This document shows, piece after piece, positions 1 through 5,057 of a DNA stretch of 6,509 bases. Source of the stretch: an uncultured Bacillaceae bacterium. GTDB lineage: Bacteria > Bacillota > Bacilli > Bacillales > Caldibacillaceae. The DNA lies in contig CALGAD010000007.1 of assembly GCA_937951955.1 (NCBI GenBank), positions 1 to 6,509 on the forward strand, written 5' to 3'. The notes below the pieces were generated by a model. It saw nothing but the letters and a program-made list of their open reading frames with translations, was not told where the DNA came from and did not search any database. A program made the translations under genes and the position numbers. Position 1 is the first letter of the stretch. Every line of letters starts with the position of its first letter.

Positions 1-803
1 TGCCTATTAAAATGATTGTTGTGGATTTGGATGGAACGTTTTTAAACAGCAAAAGGGCTTATGATCGAGAAAGATTCGCAAAGCAATATGCACTTTTAAA
101 AGAAAAAGGGGTGCACTTTGTAGCTGCTAGTGGGAATCAATTGTATCGAATGAAATCTATTTTTGAAGATATACATGACGAAATGGCATTTATTGCTGAA
201 AACGGTTCATTTGTAGTGGATCAAGATAAAGAGATTTTTGCCGCAAGTCTGCCGAAAGAAGATGTTTTAACTATTACAGATGAGTTACTAAATATCCCTG
301 ATCTATCTTTTATATTGTGTGGTAAAAAAAGTGCTTATATGTTAGATAGAGATTTTGCGTTTACATTTGGTCACTACAATCGCCTTGAACGTGTCGCCAA
401 TTATGATGAAGTGGATGATCAATTTTTTAAGTTTTCGATTGTGTGCCCAGAAGAAGATACACAACATATTTATCAAGATTTGAAGGCGAAAGTAAGTCAT
501 TTAATTGAACCTGTGATCAGTGGACCGACTTCTATCGATTTAGGAATATATGGTGTCAATAAAGCGACAGGAATTATGAAACTGGAACAGCACTGGAATA
601 TTAAGCCAGATGAAATAATGGCCTTTGGTGACAGCAGAAATGATCTGGAAATGTTAAAACATGTAAAATACAGCTTCGCCATGGCTAATGCAGATGATTC
701 AGTGAAAGAACATGTTGCCTACTTAGCACCATCTAATGATGAAAGTGGTGTGCTTGAAGTAATTGATCAATTTTTAAATAAAGAGGGCATCTTTTCATCA
801 TAA
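1..803 (+). CDS. HAD-superfamily Cof-type sugar phosphatase (YbiV/SupH-like), first base of start codon missing
   Basis: A cytoplasmic phosphatase of the haloacid dehalogenase superfamily, expected to remove phosphate from sugar phosphates. Numbered from the internal ATG at 12, the four HAD motifs are visible: DLDGT at 5-9 (nucleophile D5, acid/base D7), S40 in AASGN, K184 in NKATG, and GDSRND at 206-211 (Mg2+ ligands). The cap lies between motifs II and III, as in Cof (type IIB) members, and the tail has the family pattern AMANADDSVKEHVAYLAPSN. The frame is open upstream of ATG 12: codons 3-11 read P-I-K and bases 1-2 are TG, so a start codon at 0-2 is likely. That would give MPIKMIVVDLDGTF, matching the spacing of E. 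coli YbiV (MSVKVIVTDMDGTF) as I recall it, and 267 residues. A probable terminator separates it from the beta-glucoside operon, so co-regulation is not implied. The family is secure; the substrate cannot be read from sequence. Confidence 0.9.
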   Translation, partial: PIKMIVVDLDGTFLNSKRAYDRERFAKQYALLKEKGVHFVAASGNQLYRMKSIFEDIHDEMAFIAENGSFVVDQDKEIFAASLPKEDVLTITDELLNIPDLSFILCGKKSAYMLDRDFAFTFGHYNRLERVANYDEVDDQFFKFSIVCPEEDTQHIYQDLKAKVSHLIEPVISGPTSIDLGIYGVNKATGIMKLEQHWNIKPDEIMAFGDSRNDLEMLKHVKYSFAMANADDSVKEHVAYLAPSNDESGVLEVIDQFLNKEGIFSS

Positions 804-854
804 TGTTTTACGGCATTTAGCAGAATAAAAAATTTAATGATAGATAGTTAATCT

Positions 855-908
855 TAGAGAGTAACTGTTCCAAATTGTTCATGAAATAGGAATGGTTCTC
901 TCTATTTT
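855..908 (+). terminator. probable intrinsic terminator of the HAD gene
   Basis: TAGAGAG (855-861) pairs with CTCTCTA (898-904). The stem continues through AAC/GTT (863-865 with 895-897, one bulged T at 862), two G-U wobbles, and TTCC/GGAA (868-871 with 889-892). That is about 16 pairs closing a 17-nt loop (872-888), followed by TTTT at 905-908. The large loop and short U-run make it weaker than the terminator at the end of the window, but it lies 51 bases after the HAD stop codon, where one is expected. Confidence 0.55.
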
Positions 909-954
909 AATTAGGATTTAGTTTGAATTTTTCTGCAGGACATGAATTTTTTCC

Positions 955-999
955 GTAAACAAGTTATTTACATAAAGACTTTCCGTTATATAATGGAAA
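955..999 (+). promoter_or_regulatory. two adjacent palindromes overlying the -35 and -10 boxes, putative repressor operators
   Basis: A 17-bp inverted repeat GTAAACAAGTTATTTAC (955-971; 7 of 8 pairs symmetric around G963) overlaps the -35 box. A 20-bp inverted repeat TTTCCGTTATATAATGGAAA (980-999; 9 of 10 pairs symmetric) covers the -10 box. TTTCCGT also occurs at 950-956, exactly 30 bp before the copy at 980-986, and another GGAAA lies at 1013-1017. The placement suggests binding sites for a transcription factor encoded outside the window. I cannot assign the regulator family. AT-rich DNA produces some palindromes by chance. Confidence 0.4.
967..994 (+). promoter_or_regulatory. predicted sigma-A promoter (P1) of the beta-glucoside operon
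   Basis: A -35 box TTTACA (967-972, 5 of 6 to consensus) is followed after 16 bases by a perfect -10 box TATAAT (989-994). Transcription would start near 1000-1002, leaving a leader of about 240 nt before licH. This is the best promoter match I see in the intergenic region. A second perfect TATAAT at 1037-1042 directly abuts the cre box but has no convincing -35 box 16-18 bases upstream, so I rate it as a weaker alternative (P2). Confidence 0.6.
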
Positions 1000-1000
1000 A

Positions 1001-1241
1001 AAAATATGTTTAGGAAATGTTCACAATAATGTATATTATAATTGAAAACGCTTACTATTAGAATCGCGTGTAAATTAGCGATACATCAAAGATAGTTAAA
1101 AATAGAAATCTTTCACGCCGAAAAAAGATTATTAAAGTTGAATTATTGGTTTTTCCAAAATGATAAAAAATAATATGATGAAACTGGAAATGATTTCACA
1201 ATAGTAAATAATATCAATAATTATAGAAGAGAGTGGTGAGA
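1001..1241 (+). other. long AT-rich untranslated leader of licH
   Basis: About 240 bases with no credible coding region. Besides the cre box it contains small inverted repeats: ATCGC/GCGAT (1063-1067 with 1078-1082), AAAGAT/ATCTTT (1088-1093 with 1108-1113), GCGTG/CACGC (1066-1070 with 1114-1118) and TGAAA/TTTCA (1179-1183 with 1194-1198). The first and third share bases and cannot form together. I see no BglG/LicT-type antiterminator site followed by a terminator, no T-box and no riboswitch I can name. Confidence 0.4.
1042..1057 (+). promoter_or_regulatory. catabolite responsive element (cre) for CcpA
   Basis: TTGAAAACGCTTACTA matches the Bacillus cre consensus WTGNAANCGNWWNCAW at every defined position except one (T instead of A at 1056). 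It lies about 45-55 bases downstream of the predicted P1 start, and immediately after the alternative -10 at 1037-1042. CcpA with HPr-Ser-P bound here would block elongation from P1 or initiation from P2, giving glucose repression. This is typical of beta-glucoside PTS operons in Bacillaceae. Confidence 0.8.
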
Positions 1242-2558
1242 ATGGAAAAGAATACTCTTAAACTAGTAACTATTGGTGGTGGATCAAGTTATACACCCGA
1301 ATTGATTGAAGGGATTATTAAGCGTCATGATGAGTTTCCTGTAACCGAGATATGGCTTGTTGATATTGAAGAAGGAAAAGAGAAATTGGAAATTGTCGGT
1401 AATTTGGCAAAACGAATGATCAAGCATGCTAATTTACCAATTGATGTGCATTTAACTTTAGATCGAAAGAAAGCACTGGAAAATGCTGATTTTGTTGTTA
1501 CACAGTTTCGAGTTGGTCAATTGGACGCACGTATAAAAGATGAAAAAATACCTTTAAAATATGGTGTTTTAGGTCAAGAAACAAATGGTCCAGGTGGTTT
1601 ATTCAAAGGATTGCGTACAATTCCGGTCATTTTAGAGATTTGTAAAGAAATAGAGGAACTTTGTCCAGATGCCTGGTTAATAAACTTTACCAATCCGGCT
1701 GGTATGGTTACGGAAGCGATTCTTCGTTACTCTAACCTAAAAAAAGTGGTTGGATTATGTAATGTACCGATTGGTATGAAGATGGGAATTGCTCAATTAT
1801 TAGATGTTGATCCTTCTCGCGTACGAATTGATTTTGCCGGATTGAACCATATGGTCTATGGACTGGATGTATATTTAGATGGTGTCAGTGTCAAAAAAGA
1901 AGTCATTGATATGTTATGCGATCCCGAAAATAGCAGTTTTGTCAAGAATATCCAGGGATTAGGTTGGGAACCGGAATTTATTCGGGCTTTAGATGCTCTT
2001 CCCTGTCCTTACCATATGTATTACTATAAGTCGAAAGAAATGCTGGAACAAACAATAGAGAAGGCGAAGAAAGAGGGAACAAGAGGAGAAGTAGTAAAAA
2101 GAATTGAAAAAGAGCTATTTGAATTATACAAAGATGAAACATTGAACGTAAAACCTAAGCAGCTCGAACAACGAGGAGGAGCCTATTACTCGGATGCTGC
2201 TGTGCAATTAATGGCTTCTATTTACACGGATAAACGTGATATTCAAGTAGTAAATACGATGAACCGGGGAGCAATTGCAAGTATTCCTTATGATTCTGCT
2301 GTGGAAATCAGTTCTATTATCACGAAGAATGGACCGGTTCCATTAGCAATGGGCGATATCCCGGTAGCTGTTCGTGGTCTGGTACAGCAAATTAAATCAT
2401 TCGAACGAATTGCAGCAGAAGCTGCCGTAACGGGTGATTACAATAAGGTTGTTCTTGCTTTAACTATCAATCCATTAACACCTTCAGATTCAATTGCCAA
2501 ACAAATTGTTGATGAAATGATGGACGCACATAAAGACTATCTTCCGCAATTTTTTTAA
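1242..2558 (+). CDS. licH: 6-phospho-beta-glucosidase, glycoside hydrolase family 4
   Basis: A cytoplasmic enzyme that cleaves 6-phospho-beta-glucosides, such as cellobiose-6-phosphate made by the PTS, using NAD+ and a divalent metal (usually Mn2+) in a redox-elimination mechanism. Visible from N to C: a Rossmann dinucleotide loop GGGSSYTP (12-19), the GH4 signature GQETNGPGG (111-119), NFTNPAG with N151, metal ligands C173 (GLCNVP) and H203 (GLNHMV), a tyrosine cluster YHMYYY (257-262) where the family's general base falls, and RGGAYYSDAA near 311-320. At 438 residues it is full length and closely resembles B. subtilis LicH from memory. Start choice: GTG codons at 1233 and 1236 are also in frame, but ATG 1242 has GGTGA of an extended Shine-Dalgarno just upstream and gives the expected MEKNTLKLVTIGGG start. 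It is the first gene of the operon, 84 bp before the GH1 gene. Family very secure; exact sugar uncertain. Confidence 0.93.
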   Translation: MEKNTLKLVTIGGGSSYTPELIEGIIKRHDEFPVTEIWLVDIEEGKEKLEIVGNLAKRMIKHANLPIDVHLTLDRKKALENADFVVTQFRVGQLDARIKDEKIPLKYGVLGQETNGPGGLFKGLRTIPVILEICKEIEELCPDAWLINFTNPAGMVTEAILRYSNLKKVVGLCNVPIGMKMGIAQLLDVDPSRVRIDFAGLNHMVYGLDVYLDGVSVKKEVIDMLCDPENSSFVKNIQGLGWEPEFIRALDALPCPYHMYYYKSKEMLEQTIEKAKKEGTRGEVVKRIEKELFELYKDETLNVKPKQLEQRGGAYYSDAAVQLMASIYTDKRDIQVVNTMNRGAIASIPYDSAVEISSIITKNGPVPLAMGDIPVAVRGLVQQIKSFERIAAEAAVTGDYNKVVLALTINPLTPSDSIAKQIVDEMMDAHKDYLPQFF

Positions 2559-2584
2559 ATGTATATGTAATCCAAATCACAAAA

Positions 2585-2600
2585 TATAATTCGTATACAA
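2585..2600 (+). promoter_or_regulatory. possible weak internal -10 box and GTATAC palindrome between licH and bglC
   Basis: In the 84-bp gap, TATAAT (2585-2590) overlaps TCGTATACAA (2591-2600), which has a symmetric GTATAC core and vaguely resembles GntR/HutC-type operators. No acceptable -35 box lies 16-18 bases upstream, so an internal promoter is only a possibility. No terminator-like hairpin interrupts the operon here. Confidence 0.15.
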
Positions 2601-2627
2601 CCCCATATTGAAAAATAAAATTCTAGT

Positions 2628-2645
2628 AAGGAGTGATCGAGTTTG
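2628..2645 (+). promoter_or_regulatory. ribosome binding site that fixes a TTG start for bglC
   Basis: AAGGAG (2628-2633) lies nine bases before TTG 2643. No ATG or GTG in this frame is as well placed, and the TTG yields the family's usual N-terminus ahead of FPENFLWGAASAAYQ. Confidence 0.75.
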
Positions 2646-4082
2646 CTGCACAAAGAATTAAAACCGTTTCCCGAGAACTTTTTATGGGGAGCTGCTTCAG
2701 CGGCTTATCAAGTAGAAGGTGCATGGAATGAAGATGGAAAGGGAATTTCCATATGGGATAAATTTGTGCGGATTCCAGGTAAAACCTTTAAAGGGACTAC
2801 CGGGGATGTAGCAGTCGATCATTATCATCGGTATAAAGAAGATATTGCCTTGATGGCGGAAATGGGGCTTAAGGCATACCGTTTCTCCGTTGCCTGGACA
2901 CGAATTTATCCAAATGGAAAAGGCGAAGTGAATCAGAAAGGAATCGATTTTTATAATAATTTGATCAACGAATTGCTCAAACATGATATCGAGCCAATTT
3001 TAACCATTTATCATTGGGATTTACCTCAGGCACTGCAAGATGAATATGGTGGCTGGGAGTCCCGGGAAATCATCGAAGACTTTAAAAACTACTGTGTCAC
3101 TTTATACAAAGCATTTGGTGATCGAGTCAAATACTGGGTTACCTTAAATGAACAAAATGTTTTCACCAGATTAGGTTACGTTACCGCAATGCATCCTCCG
3201 GGATTAAAAGATATGAAGAAATTTTATCAAGCCAATCACCATGCTAATTTAGCAAATGCTGTTGCGATAAAAGAATTTAGAAAATACGTTCCGGATGGAA
3301 AAATCGGTCCGAGCTTTGCTTATTCGCCAGAATATCCGGCCACATCAAAACCAGAAGATATTATCGCTGCACTTAATGCAGAAGAGTTTTCTAGCCACTG
3401 GTGGATGGACGTTTATGCATGGGGCAAATATCCTAAAGCAGCCTGGGAATATTTAGAGAAAAAAGGATGGGCTCCACAAGTTGAGGAAGGCGATTTTGAA
3501 CTATTAAAAGAGGGTAAACCGGACTTCATGGGGGTCAACTATTACCAGACCACAACGTATGAGAAAAACCCGTTAGATGGAGTCACCTTTGACGGTCACT
3601 TTAACACAACCGGTCAAAAAGGAACATCAGAAGATGTCGGTATTCCAGGCGTATTTAAAACCGTAACCAATGAATATTTAGAAAGAACGAATTGGGATTG
3701 GAATATTGATCCGCAAGGTTTGCGTATCGGTTTACGGAGAATTACCAATCGTTATGACTTACCTATTTTAATCACCGAAAACGGCCTGGGAGAATTTGAT
3801 AAGGTCGAAAGCGACGGTACTATTCAAGACGATTATCGGATCGATTATATTCGTTCACACATTAAAGCTATTCAAGAGGCCATTACTGATGGGTCCGATG
3901 TGTTTGGCTACTGTATCTGGTCATTTACAGATCTTTTAAGCTGGTTAAACGGATTCCAAAAACGCTATGGTCTTGTATATGTAAATCAGCATGAAGAAGG
4001 AGAACATGATTTACGCCGGATTAAAAAGAAAAGCTTCTATTGGTATAAAGATGTGATTAGCAGTAATGGAGAAAAATTATAA
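2643..4082 (+). CDS. bglC: 6-phospho-beta-glucosidase (aryl-phospho-beta-D-glucosidase), glycoside hydrolase family 1
   Basis: A cytoplasmic retaining glycosidase that hydrolyses 6-phospho-beta-glucosides to glucose-6-phosphate plus glucose or an aglycone. The whole 479-residue chain reads as a GH1 (beta/alpha)8 barrel: the N-terminal signature FLWGAASAAYQVEGAWNEDGKG, acid/base E170 in TLNEQN, and nucleophile E379 in ITENGLG. The phosphate-binding pattern of phospho-glycosidases is present as S433, K440 and Y442 (S-x6-K-x-Y in SWLNGFQKRY); plain beta-glucosidases usually have Glu where this Ser is, so a phosphorylated substrate is well supported. Overall it resembles B. subtilis BglC (YckE) as I recall it, including RIGLRRITNRY and the C-terminal KKKSFYWYKDVI. 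It starts with TTG behind a strong ribosome binding site and lies 27 bp before the EIIB gene, consistent with co-transcription. It duplicates the role of the GH4 enzyme upstream. The orthology, hence the symbol, is less certain than the family. Confidence 0.93.
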   Translation: MLHKELKPFPENFLWGAASAAYQVEGAWNEDGKGISIWDKFVRIPGKTFKGTTGDVAVDHYHRYKEDIALMAEMGLKAYRFSVAWTRIYPNGKGEVNQKGIDFYNNLINELLKHDIEPILTIYHWDLPQALQDEYGGWESREIIEDFKNYCVTLYKAFGDRVKYWVTLNEQNVFTRLGYVTAMHPPGLKDMKKFYQANHHANLANAVAIKEFRKYVPDGKIGPSFAYSPEYPATSKPEDIIAALNAEEFSSHWWMDVYAWGKYPKAAWEYLEKKGWAPQVEEGDFELLKEGKPDFMGVNYYQTTTYEKNPLDGVTFDGHFNTTGQKGTSEDVGIPGVFKTVTNEYLERTNWDWNIDPQGLRIGLRRITNRYDLPILITENGLGEFDKVESDGTIQDDYRIDYIRSHIKAIQEAITDGSDVFGYCIWSFTDLLSWLNGFQKRYGLVYVNQHEEGEHDLRRIKKKSFYWYKDVISSNGEKL

Positions 4083-4102
4083 ATAAACAATTAACATAAC
4101 TG

Positions 4103-4113
4103 AGAGGGGGTGA
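4103..4113 (+). promoter_or_regulatory. unusual ribosome binding site overlapping the EIIB start codon
   Basis: AGGGGGTGA (4105-4113) matches AGGAGGTGA at 8 of 9 positions, but the GTG start at 4110-4112 is part of that match. An in-frame TGA at 4101-4103 forbids any earlier start, so the start is either this GTG with almost no spacer or a non-standard ACG at 4113. Confidence 0.5.
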
Positions 4114-4433
4114 CGAAAAAAGTACTGATCATTTGTGCAGGCGGGATGTCGTCTTCTGTCTTGTCCAAGAAAACAACGGAATATTTTAACAAGAAGGGAA
4201 GTGATATTTTAGTAGAATTTGCTAGTGCAGGTGAAGGTCAAAAGTCAATCCTTTCTGGTAAATACGATCTATATTTAGTCAGCCCGCAAATTAGAATGCT
4301 TTATAAAAAATTTGAAAAAGCAGGGGAGAAAGCAGGAAAACCAGTGGTAAATATTCCTCCTGATGCTTATGTACCTACCCCTGCTGGCATCGAAAAGTTA
4401 GAACGTATAATACTAGAAAACCTTTTGAAATGA
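4110..4433 (+). CDS. PTS Lac/cellobiose-family EIIB component
   Basis: A small cytoplasmic phosphotransfer protein that receives phosphate from EIIA on a cysteine and passes it to the sugar as EIIC transports it. The N-terminus MTKKVLIICAGGMSSSVLSKK is the family hallmark: a beta strand followed by the phosphate-binding loop CAGGMSSS with active-site C9. Further matches are the Asp-Leu-Tyr-Leu-Val-Ser-Pro-Gln strand near 54-61 and IRMLYKKFEKAGEKAGKPV after it. The length of 107 residues is normal for a stand-alone EIIB. Many relatives have CAAGMSTS or CSAGMSTS; the double glycine and triple serine suggest a less common subgroup (inference). It is 27 bp after the GH1 gene and 75 bp before the next gene. 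No EIIA follows, which is unusual for such an operon. The start codon is odd (see the separate site entry). Cellobiose or another beta-glucoside is inferred from the flanking enzymes. Confidence 0.9.
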   Translation: MTKKVLIICAGGMSSSVLSKKTTEYFNKKGSDILVEFASAGEGQKSILSGKYDLYLVSPQIRMLYKKFEKAGEKAGKPVVNIPPDAYVPTPAGIEKLERIILENLLK

Positions 4434-4508
4434 TATTGTGAAAATATTTGTTTATGAACTAGTTTCTTAAGATGAATTTTGGATAGTAAAGGTTAAATGA
4501 GGGATTAC

Positions 4509-5009
4509 ATGAATCGTGAAGATAAGATATTACTCGAACAAAATCGAAAAAAATTTAGTTTACGGTCGATGTATTTTAACCGGTATTTACTGGTTAGGTA
4601 CATGACGGCTCTCTTCTTTTTCACAAATTTATACTGGTTTCTTTCATTAATTTTTAGTAATTCCTCACTGTATTTCGTACCATTAATGCAAATCATCGTA
4701 TTGATATTATGTTTTGCTGAACAAGTGAAAATTTACAGCAAACATACGAATCATGCAAAATACACAATTTATAGCTTCCGATTTTTAGTAGTTATCAATA
4801 TTGTGTTATTAATCCTTGCCTGTTTTCCTGGTTCATTCCATATGCTTTATCCATTTTTAGTCAATGAACTGAAATCAAGAATCATGATCATTTCCTTATT
4901 AACTGTCGGAATCATCTTATGTTTAATCACCCTTAATCGCTTAAACAAGATTAAACATGATCAGGACAGGTACTTTCAATATATTAAAGAATATGAAAAA
5001 TTGATGTAA
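4509..5009 (+). CDS. small four-helix integral membrane protein of unknown function, within the PTS operon
   Basis: I do not recognise this protein. From ATG 4509 it has 166 residues: a charged N-terminus of about 30 residues (MNREDKILLEQNRKKF, then Arg/Tyr-rich), four hydrophobic segments at roughly 32-50, 54-72, 88-108 and 124-143, and a charged C-terminal tail (about 144-166) rich in Lys, Asp, Glu and Tyr that looks amphipathic. There is no signal peptide, active-site Cys or His motif, or EIIA-like sequence. The positive-inside pattern suggests both ends are cytoplasmic. ATG 4497 (170 residues) is also possible; I prefer 4509 because GAGGG at 4499-4503 sits five bases before it, while AAAGG before 4497 is too close. 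The part I counted (4561-4860) is about 31% GC, lower than bglC, partly because of hydrophobic codons. It lies between IIB and IIC, where an EIIA gene often sits, so a role with this permease is a reasonable guess but unproven. Confidence 0.75.
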   Translation: MNREDKILLEQNRKKFSLRSMYFNRYLLVRYMTALFFFTNLYWFLSLIFSNSSLYFVPLMQIIVLILCFAEQVKIYSKHTNHAKYTIYSFRFLVVINIVLLILACFPGSFHMLYPFLVNELKSRIMIISLLTVGIILCLITLNRLNKIKHDQDRYFQYIKEYEKLM

Positions 5010-5030
5010 ATTTATTCCTATTAATAAATT
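5009..5030 (+). repeat. AT-only inverted repeat between the membrane protein gene and EIIC
   Basis: AATTTATT (5009-5016) and AATAAATT (5023-5030) form a perfect 8-bp stem with loop CCTATT, starting at the stop codon of the preceding gene. It is too AT-rich and lacks a U-run, so it is unlikely to terminate. It could be a weak RNA stability or processing element, or chance. Confidence 0.3.
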
Positions 5031-5037
5031 CATTTAG

Positions 5038-5057
5038 AAAAGGAGTGTAATACATTG
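5038..5057 (+). promoter_or_regulatory. ribosome binding site that fixes a TTG start for EIIC
   Basis: AAAAGGAG (5038-5045) lies nine bases before TTG 5055, the same arrangement as at the GH1 gene. The next in-frame ATG would remove residues 1-19, including the WLEKNFLGP segment. Confidence 0.75.

Noticed and set aside
12..14. ATG 12 as the true start of the HAD gene
   Set aside because: The frame remains open to the window edge with TG at 1-2, and a start one base upstream restores the four residues found in the E. coli YbiV N-terminus. ATG 12 also lacks a ribosome binding site.
1058..1232. BglG/LicT-type ribonucleic antiterminator or T-box in the leader
   Set aside because: There is no recognisable antiterminator motif and no strong stem followed by a U-run before licH. 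Control is more likely at initiation plus CcpA.
1233..1241. GTG codons at 1233 or 1236 as the licH start
   Set aside because: They would put the start inside the purine-rich ribosome binding region. ATG 1242 gives the family's expected N-terminal length.
2697..2984. Minus-strand open frame opposite the start of the GH1 gene
   Set aside because: It overlaps the highly conserved GH1 N-terminus and shows no independent coding evidence. The same applies to short minus-strand frames at 497-682 and 4505-4696.
4509..5009. Reading the small membrane protein as the missing EIIA
   Set aside because: Lac-family EIIA is a soluble helical protein of about 100-110 residues with a phosphorylated His in a conserved helix. 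This protein has four hydrophobic segments and no such motif.
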